Source: Epiperipatus broadwayi
Lineage: Eukaryota > Onychophora > Udeonychophora > Euonychophora > Peripatidae
Assembly (NCBI GenBank): GCA_028023455.1
Contig: JAQFVV010012423.1
Span: 4,630,269 to 4,694,268, forward strand
Direction: 5' to 3'
Length of the DNA stretch: 64,000 bases
The translations under genes and the position numbers were made by a program. The notes beneath the pieces are model-generated. The model did no database searches and was not told where the DNA came from. It saw nothing but the letters and a program-made list of their open reading frames with translations. Below are positions 36,710 through 50,124 of the stretch, piece after piece (positions within the stretch are counted from its first letter, which is position 1; every line of letters starts with the position of its first letter).

Positions 36710-38830
36710 ACAGGCACATATACCATTACATTTTTTTTTATTAAACATGAAAAAATAAAAGTTCACAAATAAAAACTTCTTTTTTAAAAATTAAAAATTG
36801 AAAATTAAAAAAATCATCTAAACTCTAATATATATAAAATCACATAGATGAGAAATTAAAAAAAGAAACTTTATTAAAAAAAAGAAAAAGTTTTAAAACT
36901 AAATTTTCAAGAAAAAGACTTAAAAGATTTAAAGATAAAAAAAATTAATTAATGTTATTAAAAAATGGAAATGATTATTTTAATTATTCCAAGTGAACTA
37001 GCCCTTGGGCATTTAAATGTATAAGCAACAGTCACATAGGAACACAATAGAAACTAATAGCAAATAAAAAGAAATCCTTTAGGAATAGGACCTCAATGAA
37101 AGGGTCTTCATCATCATGACATAATGTTGAGTTAATCCTCAAAATTAATATAAAAGGAAAGGTTTGAAAATAAAAAATTATTATTATTAAGAGAGGACAG
37201 ATATGTGTTAAGTCGGAGAGGGTTGGAAGAGAAAGGATTGAAAGAAAGACACACTTTCAATTCCTTCAGTTGTTATAAAAAAATGGGACATTGTTTCTAC
37301 ATTGAGGACCAGCTAAAGTAAGACCTCCAGATGAATAAATAAAACTGCTAACTGGATACAAATCTCTTCAAGACAGTGTGGGAATTTGTGTTCAAAATTG
37401 CAAGCAACAGATAAAGATGAACGTTTTAAAAATCGTAAGAACTTTATGAACATTTTCAAAACAAACTCTAAATTCTAAACCTTTCAGAAATTATCGCAAT
37501 AGTATTTCCTATCTGATCAAACTATATTATTTATTAATTCTTTTTATTTGATATATTTTTTTTTTAAATCATTTCCATTTTTTTTTGTTCTCTTAAGTTT
37601 TATTTATGATTGTTGTTTTTCATAAAACTAAATTACATAAATGTTAAACTTAAGTCGGGCGTGAATGGCTATATAGATTTGTAAAATTATATTAGTTTTA
37701 TTAGGGTAGGGTAATCTTGGGTTATTTGTTTTGTAGTTGAATTGGGTCAATGGATTGGATATATTGGTGTAATTAGTAGATGTAATACAAGATTCGCTAC
37801 GTGCAGAATTGCAGTATACACCACACACTCCCGTTTTACCTATGGAAGGGATAATAAGATGAAGAATGCTGTCCCTTCCTATGGAGGTTTTTTTTTGCTC
37901 TTCTCATCAGATAGATGCAGTATTCCTATCTGTACAAGAGTCAATTTCTTCTCTTAACCTATATTTATGCTGTTGTATTCGTATTACATTGAATACATCG
38001 ATATATCAGATGGATTGATGTTAGTTTAACTGCGAACTTTTGGCCTAAGGTTAAATAAGGGATAAAATATTTTCTTTTCAAATGCAATCTATGTAGTCTA
38101 TTTATACTTGACACTCTAAATGCATTAAATTTAAGTTGGGTATAGACGCTTGCATGGATTCGTTATCGGTTAATTATGTTTTTGGTTTTCATATTTGATC
38201 AAAATATATAGACATTCGGTAAATAATGATACCTTATGGTGAGTATCTAAAATGTATTTATTCAGATGTCTTTTAAGTTATTGGTGTCAATGCGGCATCT
38301 TATGATGAATGCCATTGGGTTTCTTGTAAATTTCCCTCTGCAATTCCATCAATGACTTTATATTTTGATCGTTTATGTTTATTTTGAAATGTTTTTAACT
38401 GTGTAATCTATGTAACTGATCTATACTCAACATTATAAAACAAACTTTTATAAATACATCTGTGCGAACTTATAAAAAATTAAAATGTAAATTAAAATCA
38501 AAAATCAAAGTTAAAAATGTAAGTTAAGTTTTAAAATGTAAAACTGATACTAAAATAATTTTAAATCTTATATATGTTTAAATAAATGTTTGTGTGTTAT
38601 TTCTGGCAGTGGTTTCCTTTATTTTGAAAATGTTTTTAGATAAGAATTATTTTATTATCTCTGCTGTTGCACTGAGCTGGTGACATTGGGCTCATGGTCG
38701 GAATCAATATATATATATATATATTTCAACCTTACATATCTGCCTACTATATAAATTTTATAGGTTCAAATGCCTAGTGGTGCCCTGTAGTGTAGATATG
38801 TTAAGACTCCTATTCATCCGATCATTATAA
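36705..38830 (-). mobile_element. Non-autonomous TIR element, copy 2 (uninterrupted)
   Basis: Reverse-oriented relative of 14038-17757. Matching blocks include CCATTGGGTTTCTTGTA, GCCTAAGGTTAAATAAGG, TAGACATTCGGTAAATA, AATGCCCAAGGGC in reverse, and CTAGTGGTGCCCTGTAGTG. Length 2,126 bp. At 37982-38003 it carries the single, undivided sequence that is duplicated around the PLE in copy 1. No coding capacity: frames at 37628-37957 are antisense to the non-coding block also present at 16662-16889. TA tracts lie on both sides. Confidence 0.82.
37893..37945. other. Stem-loop corresponding to 16552-16590
   Basis: CATCAGATAG and CTATCTG can pair across ATGCAGTATTC; sequence changes relative to copy 1 affect the outer stem. 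Confidence 0.55.
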
Positions 38831-40044
38831 TATATATATATATATATATCACAAGCATACACACACACTGCATATATTAACAAATAAATAAAAAAATTAC
38901 AAGAGAAAAGCAATCATGTCCAAATCTATTTAAATATAAAATATTATTTTAAAATTACAAACAGTTGATCACTTTCTAAAAGTCTTTATTTACCATCATA
39001 CAGAGAATGCGGTAATATCAGAGAAAAGAAATATATGCAATAAAAGTTTATACTACTGGTGTTTTTCTTTGGGATAATGATAAAAATATATAAGCAATGG
39101 TAATAAATGGTTAGAAATAGGTGACTTTCTATGTGTTCAATACAATTAATTTCTCAACTTGGTATTGATTCTCTTCAGAATAGGTTATGGTTGAAATATT
39201 TCAGGAGCAGCTTCCTTCCAGTATCAGTAAAATTATTTATTATAATTATTAAACTTATTTATTATAAATTCGAGCTACTCCAACTGCAATTTAGTATTGC
39301 ATCACACCAGATCTTCAGCATGCTTAAGTCTTTACCCCCATATGTTCATAGGTGGCAAATACATTGGCTGCTTTCAATACATTTCCAAAACTTTACAATT
39401 TAATAATGTGTGGAGAATTATTTTCCTCGAAGCAGTATCAGATGAACTATCCTTTTGAAAAAATTTATTATTTTCTATATTTCTCTTTTTGTAGACTCAT
39501 TTTTTTCTAAAAAAGTTCTTATTTCTTTCTTTTATCCATTACTATCCACATTCTTTTGAAGTCAAAAAGCCTTTACTTTTAGCACTTTTTTTTTTGAAGG
39601 TCAGGAAATTTCATTGACCACCTACAATTTGTTTTCAACTTTTATTTCTTTTCTTTTTCTTTTTACATTCTTTAGATAATAATCTATACAGTTTTAATTT
39701 TTTTTTATTTAAGATCTCTTTTCTCTATTATAATAAAATGAGCTGCATTAGCTTCCATCTTTTAAAACAAATTTATATTTGCTGAATTTCATTCATTCAT
39801 ACATACACCCAGCAAATATATATATACTCATGTTTCAATAAAATACAAGAGCACAAATACCCTTTCCCCTTTCATACCGTCTTTATTTCAACCTTTTTTC
39901 TACCAAGTTAAATATACTCGAAGAAATAATATAAGAACTATATATACATATGCGTGTGTACAAATTTTCTTTTTGTGAAACAGGGTTTGAAGCCACCCTA
40001 TCACAATATATATATATATATGGATTTTTTCAAAATATGAAAAT
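38831..40044. other. AT-rich non-coding stretch
   Basis: A short TA run at 40006-40021 follows CACAA. The open frame 39131-39403 shows no family motif. Confidence 0.45.
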
Positions 40045-40592
40045 AAAGATTGATTATGATGAGTTAGAAGAAGTTAAAAAATTACAAATATCTTGGTCAG
40101 ATTATTAATACAGATGGAAACATAATGGATGAAATTAGTCATAGAATTAAAAATGAAGATTTTTAATAAATGTTTTACCAGTTCTTACTTATGGATCTGA
40201 GACTTGGACACTTAATAGAAGATCAATACAAAGTCTTCTGATCACCCAAAGAAGTATGGAAAGATGCATGTTGAGAATAACAAGAAGATATCGAAAATGT
40301 AATATATGGGTAAGAGAACAAACAGATGTTACTGACCTCATTGAAAAAAATAAAAGACTGAAGTGGAGTTGGGCTGGACTTATTGTGAGAAGAGATGATA
40401 ATAGATGAAAAATTGAAATCTTAAACTAAAATTCCAAGAGATTTTAAAAGATCCAGAAAAAGACCACATGTGAGATGGATGAATGAAATAAGAAAGTGTG
40501 CAGAGGTGATGTGGAGAAGAGAAGCTAAAGATCAAAGATTGATTGAACTTGGAAAAACCTTCATCCTGCAATGGATTGATGATGATGATTTC
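40045..40592 (+). pseudogene. RTE-type LINE reverse transcriptase C-terminal region
   Basis: Frameshifted remains of the region after the catalytic RT core of an RTE/BovB-like non-LTR element: YKYLGQIINTDGNI, then VLPVLTYGSETWTLNRR, QRSMERCMLRITRR, EQTDVTDLIEKNKRLKWSWAG and a tail encoded by GTGATGTGGAGAAGAGAAGC. The LTYGSETW, QR-M-R-ML and LKW-WAGH-type motifs are hallmarks of this clade. Ends in a GATGATGATGAT tail at about 40578. The endonuclease and RT catalytic core are absent. At least three frameshifts or stops. Confidence 0.85.
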
Positions 40593-40961
40593 AGCCTAGT
40601 TTACAAAAATGATATTTATGAAGATATCAGTATTTATATAAATATTATTAATTTTAGCTAATTTATTAAATATTATTTAGTAATATTTTTATGTACATCC
40701 ACACATACTAATATTTATATGTATATCCGCACATACTAAGAGGTATCGCTTTATGAAGATAGCAGTATTCATATAAACATTACTAAATAATATTTAATAA
40801 ATTAGCTAAAATTAATAATATTTATATGAATACTGATATCTTCATAAATATAATTTTTGTAAACTGGGTTAAAATCATCATCATCAACCATTAGCAATCC
40901 ACTGCAGGATGAAGGTCTCTCCAAGTTCAAGCAATCTTCTCCGATCTTTAGCTTCTCTTCT
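40511..40961. repeat. Palindromic duplication of the RTE 3' end and flank
   Basis: Left arm 40511-40695 and right arm 40772-40961 are inverted copies with about 75 bp between them. Homology includes the RTE tail (CTTCATCCTGCA) and about 110 bp beyond the GAT tail (ATTTATGAAGATATCAGTAT, AATTTTAGCTAATTTATTAA), so flanking DNA was inverted together with the element. The right arm is nearer the family consensus in places (CTGCAGTGGATTGC). Confidence 0.85.
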
Positions 40962-42689
40962 CAGAAAGATACTGTATGTGAGATGAGTAAAGGAAATAAG
41001 AATATTTTCTATATTAATGTGCAAAAAAAAAAGCTATGTATCAAAAAAATTGGATTAAATGTAAAGAAAATTTCATGCAGTGAATAGGTAATGACTGAAT
41101 ATAATGTTCATAAAATATAAGCTTATCAGTTCAACCTATTGCCTCCACTGCATTTTTAGAATATATAACTGACAGTATAAAAATTTTGAGATTCAAATTT
41201 GATTGGCATCAGATATCATTCTTGTTTATATATGTCTTCATCAATTGCATAGTTTTGTTACATTAAAATTTACAATATTCTAATTGTCTGAATATCCTTG
41301 ATGAGGAAATCTTTTTTTACATTAAAAATAGATTTATTATTATATATAATAATAATATTGTATCTATACGGTTTGATGTTTTTGATTTTTAATATGCTTA
41401 ATGGAATTGTAAATGAATATATAAGTATATTATCAAAGAACATAAAATATCTCTTTTTTTCTGATTTGTAAATTCTCATTCTAAATTTCAATGGCTTATG
41501 GATTATGTTGGATTTTAGGTTGACATTAAAATTGCCCTTAGATACATGATTTATGGAATCTATTAGAGCATGTTGTCTATTTATATGATGAAGACCCCAA
41601 CCATATTCCAAATTAAAAAAAAAAAAAAAACACTAATTGTTGTTTCATATTTTTTGACAAAAAGTTTAAAACAAAAAACATAAAAATAATATATGTAATT
41701 TAATAAATAAGAGTAGTTCACCATGCAGGAAATATTCATAAAATTATAAATACACTACAGCTTAGTATTGCTTTTGACCAGGCTGGTCATATTCATAACC
41801 CAAAGTCAGATTTGTAAATGAACAAACATATAAATTGGTCAATATGCAAATTTATGAATTTACATATACCACTTGCATGATAAAGCAATGTATAAATCCT
41901 TTTTTATTTATCATGTGGACATTGTTTGCTTCTTTCTATTTTCTTTTTTGATCATTATTGTGAAAAGTGAGATGACCTGAAAAATAATTAATTTATAATT
42001 TAATCTATGCCCATTCAATAATAATAAAACAATATTAACATTCCCTAAGAAATTAAATTAGTATAAGAAAAATGCAATTCTATAAGAAATTAAATTACAA
42101 AATACTTTATGGATAAATTATAAATATGGACTTAACAATTTTGCAGTCTCTCAATTTAATTTCAATACTGTTTGCGCTTTGTAAAAATAAATAATTATGA
42201 CAATATAAAATATAAACCTTATAATCTCTAAAAAAGGTTATTAATGGCATTAAATCCATAAGAAATAAATTTCCAATAGCTATCTAGTTAAAAGGAAAAA
42301 GTAAAGGGCAGGTGTTATAAAATGTGCACATCAAAAATTTATATTTATAACAAGTAAATATTTACAAAAATAACAATATAGATGTAAACTATACATCTAT
42401 AAGAAAGTAACTGATGGCAATAAATCTATAAGAAACTATTGTTTTAAAAAGGTTGCCTATACACAAAGGAAATCAAAAAACTATGAATGTCATAAAAATT
42501 GGCATTGTCATAAATGTACACATTTGCCTTGTTATTTACTTCAAATGTTATATTTCTTATAGTTATTGTTGGAAATATATATATATAACTTTTATGTCAT
42601 CTATATGTTTATCTGCAGCTTAATGTATAAGTTGTTCAACTATTAATTATTCAAAAAATAATGAGCCATATTGATTTAAATATGTATAG
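40962..42689. other. AT-rich non-coding stretch
   Basis: A 113-residue minus-strand frame at 41270-41611 has KKRYFMFFDNILIYS, faintly like the second strand of a PH domain after a RhoGEF, but too weak to call. A17 run near 41615. Confidence 0.4.
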
Positions 42690-42806
42690 TGTTGTCAAGC
42701 ATTGTTAGCCTAGAGATCAGCACAGCTGCCTTGCAAGCAAGCAGTTGGTTGCATATGGTTGTTGCAGGTTCACCTCCTGGCCAATGCTATGACATATGGA
42801 AAAAAA
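42690..42806 (+). repeat. tRNA-derived SINE
   Basis: TTAGCCTAGAGATCAGCAC (A-box-like), GCTGCCTTGCAAGCAAGCAG (anticodon-arm-like) and GCAGGTTCACCTCCTGGCC (B box), followed by GCTATGACAT and an A run. About 20 bp are inserted between the anticodon arm and the B box compared with a true tRNA. SINEs with a GCTGCCTTGCAAGCAAG block are, to my knowledge, typical of cephalopods. Confidence 0.7.
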
Positions 42807-45140
42807 ATATGTCTGGTGTTAGACTTTTATTATTCTCATTGAATCTGAATTAATGGCTAAAAATTTGATTTTTGATGATAAGTAGTATATTATTTTATGA
42901 ATTTTTAACTAGCATATATAACTCATATCTAAATATTTTTTTTCAGTTTTTGTTTTTATTTTCTGAAGTTTTATAAAAGTATTGTGCAGTGGAAATATTC
43001 TTTCGTTAAATAATCATCAAATCATTGATATCATTTGGAAAGTCTGAATCTTTGTTATTACCTTATTATAAGATACATTTAAACTCCTTCTTTTAGTCTG
43101 AGAATCACAATATATTATAATATTGTTGTTTGTTTTTACAATTCCTTAATATTTATATATCCATACCAAACTAATCTGGCCTTTGACATTCCAATTAATC
43201 ATAATTGTAGAGTATTACTAATTGCTGCATGTTGGATAACTTGACTGGCTATGGAAAATATATCTAAAATAAAAATAAAAAAATACAAAGTTTAAATAAT
43301 TACATTTGAATCTAAAACAAATTGTATTGCTTATCATGAGTACTATCAATTTTACAATGAAGTTTATCATTTTTATGATGAGATCTATCAATTTTATAAC
43401 CGATATTATATATTATCCATAAAAGTATTTTTTTTCATATTTTGTAAAAGTTATTTATATTTGTATACTGAGTAATAATCATATATATTTATTTCTCATA
43501 GTATATTTTTACAATTTTAAACGAATCAAAAAATTATGTAAAACATAGATGAATATAATTTAAAGCTAAACTTAAACAATTATATATTTTTTAATCTAAC
43601 ACAGGGCAGTTCTCATTTATTATAATTAATTGATTCTGAACATATGGTGTGAGCAATAAATTTATGATTAGTGATATAAAATTCTTATAAGAATAAAATT
43701 AATAATATAATGACACTTAATGTGAATAACTGCAGAACAATGTATGAGTACAAAATGGTATATAGTGTATTACATTAAAATGTCTACAAATGAAATATTA
43801 CAAATAAATAAACAATACGTATAAAATAAACACAGCATTAAAATTATATGTAGAAGAAAAATAATAATAGAAACAAACGTTGTTAATTAAAAATCACTTA
43901 CTGTTCACAAATTGACTTTAGTTTAAAGAGGCAACTTTAAAAAAAAAGGCAAACAATTGAAAACATTCAATTATTTGCCTTTTCTTGTTTTTTTTTTTTT
44001 TGTAGGTAATGGCCACCTGACATTCAAATTTATAAACGTGCTTACAAATTGCGTCAATTTCTTTGAGATGAACTTGCTGGAAGCAATTTACTTAAAAGGG
44101 GAATATTTTTCTTTAACATAAAAGATGCCTTGTTATATGCCTTCCATATAACTGGTTATTAAGACTGAATAATATTTTTCCACGGCTCAATATTCTGCCT
44201 TCTATAAAATAATGATTATATCACTATTTTTATTATATTGATGAATAGCCTAAAAAATTATGTAGTCTTTTGATGATTAAAACTGAATGCACTATTTTTT
44301 TTTCAACTTAAAAAATTATGAGAATGGCGTCTATTTTGTTTCATTAAAGATAAAAATCAGTTTTATATGTAATAAATAATACTCAGCAATCCAAAGTTTA
44401 TTTTTATCTTAAATTATTTTGATTGTTTAATCTTTCTTTCAAATGTTGTCATTGCTTATACTGATCAATAACAATTTCTTAGCCAATCTAATTGTGGACT
44501 CATCTAATGTACTGCAATTTCAAATTTTAGTTAATAATCTAAAAAAATTTAAATCTTTAATCACTTTTCATTTTATATTTAAGCTGTCAACATAATGATT
44601 TCTTTTATCATTAAAAGCTATTGATAACATATAAATCATAAAAATCTCCACTTACATTGTGAGTTTTCCATTAAACCAAGATAGCAGCTGTATCTTTTTG
44701 ATAAATCTACAGTTTCAGGGTCCCTAAAAATGTTTATAGAAAATACCTGCTAGGAAATGTTATATTTAATATTTACTTTTTATTTTTTATTACTATTATT
44801 TAAAAAAAAGGATAATTTGGTATTAGTTCTGCTATGACATATTACTCTGATGACATTTTCATCCAGTAATATTCATTGAAAGTTAACAATGTCATGGCAA
44901 CCAAAAATCCTGTCATGACTAATCCATATCAATAATTAAGATATGCATGTGGTGACCTATGAAATTAAAAACTGTGCTGCCTGTGAGGTTTGTGTTATTA
45001 TCACTATCTTTTGTGCTATCAAGTCGATCCTAACACAGTCATCGTTTCACTGAGATTTTTTTCAGAGATTTTTTTCTGTGATTTTTAAAACTTTTTCATT
45101 TGTCATTTTAGCAATTTTGTAATTTCAGTCATTTTTAAGA
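42807..45140. other. AT-rich non-coding stretch
   Basis: Only a small hairpin (43945-43982) stands out. Confidence 0.45.
43945..43982. other. 16-bp stem-loop
   Basis: AAAGGCAAACAATTGA pairs with TCAATTATTTGCCTTT (one mismatch) around a 6-nt loop, followed by TTC and later a T run. Could be a MITE remnant or chance; no function claimed. Confidence 0.6.
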
Positions 45141-45905
45141 ATGAGCATAAAAATGTGGAAATTACCAGCTTCAGAAGAGGAAGTGATCAATTTCTTTCAG
45201 AAATGTGAATTTTTGCCAGTAAAAAAACTGTGTGACAATGGCCATAATATAAAAATGATATCCATACTTCTGACAAACAATGGCAGTGTTACTCTACAAA
45301 TTGCTTCAAAAATAGCTAGTTATAAGGGAACTAAGTTTGAGGGCTCAAGAATTAAGTTTGTGATTGTGCTAGCCTTCATATATAACTGATCATGATAATT
45401 AATGTCTGTCAAATGGTATAATGATAAACTGGAAATGGCCACCAAAACCATAGTTGATTGGAATAACTACTTACACAAAGTGTGTACAAAGAGATTATGC
45501 ACTGAGAGATGGGACATCAGAGGTCTGGAGAAAATAGCTGATCTCAATGAAATCTCTTTATGAAACATAAAAACCAGTCAGCAGAGTACTTTCAGACAGT
45601 TGATATTTGGCAGAATTTGTAGGAAGATAGAGGAATGTTTTATAATTAAAATTAAAGAAAGATCAGTGTTCAGTCTCATGCAAGCCATCAAAAAAAATGT
45701 AGAGGAGGAGTCTACAATTTACACAAATTGCTGGAAAGCCTACAAAACAGAGAAAGTGTGAGATGCTAATTAAAAACACTTTGTAGTTAATCACACGTAT
45801 AACTTCATTGACTCCTCAACTGGTGTGCACACATAAAATATTGAAAGTCTATGGGGTTTGGTCAAATAGTGAAATAATAAACACAAAAGAAGAGCATGTC
45901 AACAT
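45141..45905 (+). pseudogene. Merlin/ISXO2-like transposase, degenerate
   Basis: The first frame (45141-45389) reads MWKLPASEEEVINFF, LCDNGHNIKM and KGTKFEGSRIKF, matching the zinc-binding N-terminus and the K-G-T-W-F-x-x-S block of ISXO2-like (Merlin superfamily) transposases. Further frames continue with TIVDWNNYLHKVC, IADLNEISL, LMQAIKKNVEEESTIYTN, CWKAYKTEK and NIESLWGLVK. The first and second catalytic positions (family D-E-S and S/T-D-C-W) read Asn, while the third (IESLW Glu) is kept. Several frameshifts and stops. Cut-and-paste transposase, now inactive; terminal repeats not identified. Confidence 0.78.
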
Positions 45906-45990
45906 ATGGATTCATATTTCAGTGAATATATAAAGAACATCCTTTTCTTTCTATTCTAGAACACAGTGCACAGTTCAGTTCACCACACTG

Positions 45991-47814
45991 ATTCTCATCA
46001 TTTGTAAATAATTTGTTTTTATAAAAAAAATGTTTTTCTTTTGAAAGTATTACCTTAAAGTTACACTTCACTATTTTAAAGTTATAATTTACTATTGTTT
46101 TTTTTTAGATTTAACACATGATTTACGATGACACAAAGCATTGCAGTATGCAGAGGAAGGGGAGGATTTTTTCAATGGAATACAGAGTCACTCTATAAAT
46201 ACACAACTCAGAAGTACCTGTTTATTTCATTTTTTAATGTTTTTTGCCTTTTTCCCATAATATGTCTCAATTATTTTTTATAATATGCATGCTATGACAT
46301 ATTACATTTTGTGACATATTATTCTAAGTTTTAGATATGTTTAAAATAATGCCTCCACAGTATCTGTTGACAAATTTTATTGATTAAGTTTTCCACACAT
46401 TACTTGAAGATATTATGATAATACCAAAGTACTAAAAGAAAGAGAAATCACTGTGGAAAAATTAATTACAATATTTATAATTTATTTATTTATTCATTTA
46501 TTTTTTCAAATCATATTATGATCATTAATGAACACCTTTTGAGAAGTCTGGATTCCATACCTTTGGATATAATCCACTGCATTATGTTCTACGACAGGAA
46601 GGTTCCAATTTTTTAATCATTATGACAATTTATCAAAAAAAAAAAAAACTGCTGACAGAAAGAAACATACTGAATTGAACCAAAGTATCACAATGTTAAG
46701 AGTGTCTCATTGCTTCCCACATTATAATTTTTAAAAAAAATGAAATAAAGCTCTTTAATGAAATTTATCAGAATTTATTGTTGTTGTTTTTTAAATTTAA
46801 CAATTGATTTATTAACTTTGTTTTGATTTAAAAACTAACACATATTTTGTACATTATAGGTCCTCAAAATGGTTCATGTATCAAATATACAGGCAGCCAT
46901 CTTGATTTATGGCAAGTAATGTGAATATAAATACATTAACTTACTAGAATTATATTAAACTTTTAATATGTAGTATAGTGTTTTCATATTTATAAATAGG
47001 TAATAAAGCAAAAAAAAAGTTATATTATTACTATCATAATGACAGGAAATGATTATCTTTTAATATTTTTTTTATGAGTTTGCTTTTTGAAAAACAATTT
47101 TGTCTTGTGAATTTTCAATCTGGGAAGCTGAAGCTTTATCACAATATTTACAGTTGTTTAATGATTATCATCTAACCTTATTGACGAATAGGCTGTAAAG
47201 TAATGATAATTGCAGTATCAATATCTATAAAAATTAAATATTCTCATTACTAATGAAGGCATAAAAAGCATATCATATTATAACTTTTTTTTTTATATTT
47301 AATGTACTGACAGATGTTTATTTAATAAAGATTATTCTCTAATTTTTATTTGCTATCTAAAAGTAAATAGATACCCATTTACTGATTATTACTACACATC
47401 TAGCTGGTTGTCATGAGCTGTCCTCTTGACAAAAACATGTTAAGTTTGTTTGGGACATAGAAAAAAAATTAAGTTTCTGTAACCTCGCTCGATTCTAATG
47501 TCAGGTGATGTATGTAAAAAGTATATGTGCTACTTTCTGTGCAATAAGATCTTTACTATAAAAATGTTGTATTTATCATAAATGATATAGTTTTAAACAC
47601 AAATATAAAAGTAAATAGAAATTCAGTTTATTATTTTACAAATATTTAAAATTTTACATTTATAAAGCAGAACTATCAACTGTGAAAATAATCATTTTTA
47701 GAGTTTGCAAAATAAAATGACAAAATACTATTTATCTCACAATCAGCAAGTAAAGTGTTAAAGAATATACATTGTGTGTGTGCATATGTATGAGTCGTCC
47801 TGTTAAAATATTCT

Positions 47815-47845
<31 letters not shown>

Positions 47846-49289
47846 GTAAGAGAAATATTAACCAAAAATACTAAATGTATATTTTATCACAGTGCTATTC
47901 AATATAATGCTTGGGAATTCCCACAAAATTTGTGCATCAAAAGTGACATAATTGAGGAGCAATCCATGGACTTTGAACTGTAAAATCCATCATTTGATTA
48001 CCACATAAAAAGAGATAACTTTTGCCTTTTGATGTTGCCAGCAAACTATCAATTACTACTAATTGGCACTCTCATTGTGGTAAAACAAGTTTTCTCCATT
48101 AACCTATAATAGCTTTTTTGTTGGAGTTAGTTGTCGATGTAAAGGGAGATCATCTTTTATTTCAAACTCAAATTGTTAAATGAATTTAAATCCAGAAAAC
48201 TATTTTATATAAATTAAGCTAAAACTAGGTAGCTGTAAAATTAATATTTTTATTTTAGTTATATTTTTGATTGTACTGTGAATATTATATATATTTATTA
48301 CTTCTAATTATTTATATTTTATGGTATATAAATTAATGTATATTTAAAGAAGTCAAAAGTAAATTGTTTTCTTACGTCAAAAAAGTAAAAAAACATCAAC
48401 TTATAAATACATTTTTATTAATGTGTGCTATATGTATATGATTTTATATAGAGAAAAATATTAAAAATTAAAATTGAATATACTATTTATATATAGTGTT
48501 AAATTAATGGAAAATAAGTTTTTGTTATTTACTCTTAAAATATATTTAAATGTGTATGACTGCTAAATTAAAATTATTTAAAATGGAATTACTTTTAATA
48601 CTATTAGGATTCAAAATATTTTTTATTAATCCTATTATCTCCTTTCACTATTGTACAGTAAGGGTCTTTAATTTACATTTTCACATGCTTTTAATTATTT
48701 ATAACTACAATAGCTTTTAAAAAGTAATAATAATTTTGCCTTCAAATTATAATTTAAAAAATAGTTAAAAAAAATAACTTCAGTCATATGTTTTTATTAA
48801 AAATTTTGGCCTCTGTTTAAACTATCTTCCTTTTAAAATTAAATTTCGTGGGAGGCAGATAGCAAACAGTTTACTACCTTAATTTCCTCTAAGAACCACA
48901 AAGCGAAAAAAAAAATCTGTGTAAATGATCAGATATGGCATTTTGCCAAAATGTCACCTCCAATTATTTTATTCTTGTTATTTTCGGCTGTCATTTGAAG
49001 ATGATTAAAATTATCAGAATGGAATGTGTTTGTTAGGGAGTAAATGGAGATGTCTTTTTTAAAATAATCCAAATCTTTTTAATCTGTTTCCCATAACACA
49101 TCAAAGTGTTAAAAATTATTTAGATGTAACTACATTCTCCAATAAATATTTATGTTTATTGTACTTCACAATAAATGATATATAGAAAGCTAAACTTTTT
49201 AAACACAATTACTATTTTAAAGTTTCATGTTAGATATTGTACTTACAAATTAAAAGTTTTAAGTTTACATTTATTAATATGCAATATAT
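45991..49289. other. AT-rich non-coding stretch
   Basis: (TA)n at 47818-47844 and a TTTA-rich patch near 46485-46505. No coding signal. Confidence 0.5.
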
Positions 49290-49665
49290 AGGGTATATGA
49301 GCACAGACTTTCACATGGAGCACCATTCTCCACACTATCTCATAACAGTGATACACTTGAACACACATATGTTGAAAAGATAAATAATCACCAATATACG
49401 TATTTCATGCTAAACCAGCAATCATCAGTTGGTCCAGATTACCATCTCCACACATATATACTATAAGTGCTCAGATATATATTAAGCTAGCCAAACCTCA
49501 TACTTTAATGGACAGGCCTCAATCTACTCCACACTCCAACTCTTCAACCGCCCATCCAATTGAAAATCTGACGATGGAATGCTCGAAGGCCACCCTGAGG
49601 CCGAGATTCTTGTCATATCCATGTTGATCTAAGGTCAATCTGACCCCTCGTCACGTATTGATATA
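49290..49665 (-). repeat. SINE-like repeat, copy C (best preserved)
   Basis: Same family and orientation as 4669-5058. Landmarks are CATCAGTTGGTCCAGATTAC, ACTTTAATGGACAGGCCTCA, AAAATCTGACGATGGAATGC, AGGCCACCCTGAGGCCGAGA and GGTCAATCTGACCCCTCGTC. Retains more CpG and GC than the 5 kb copies, so it is probably younger. Confidence 0.65.
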
Positions 49666-50124
49666 TAAATCAGTCGTCGCTTAATTACTAAAAATAACAA
49701 TCCCACAATAATATACTAATACATCTTAAATAAAGTTTGTATTAATGCTACCACTCCTTTTAAATATAATCCAATAAATGTCTTTTCATTTATAATATTT
49801 TATATGCTTTTTATTTTCAATATGTATAACAGTTTAAAAACAAATTATTAATAATTTCAGATTTTAATCATTGTCACAGTTGAAGGCCAATTGGAATCAT
49901 TTGATGTTCAAGTTAATTGTTTTATATTAAATAAAATTTGTGAAATTTCACTTCACATTATCATTATGCATCATTATGTATTTTTAATAAGATTTAGTTA
50001 AAAAGTGATTGAATACTGGTTCTCTCTCCAACTTTTGAATAATTCCATCTTTGAATCAACATGTATGTAACATAGTAATATAGTTTAGCTATTACCTACA
50101 AAAAATGTTAAGCAATAGAATGCC
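49666..50124. other. AT-rich non-coding stretch
   Basis: Nothing recognised. Confidence 0.4.

Noticed and set aside
37893-37945. Hammerhead ribozyme (CTGATGAG on the minus strand)
   Set aside because: The GAAA core and third stem are missing, and copy 1 reads CTGACAAG.
41270-41611. 113-residue minus-strand frame faintly like a RhoGEF-PH junction (KKRYFMFFDNILIYS)
   Set aside because: Only one short motif matches, AT-biased codons, no neighbouring exons; a profile search would be needed.
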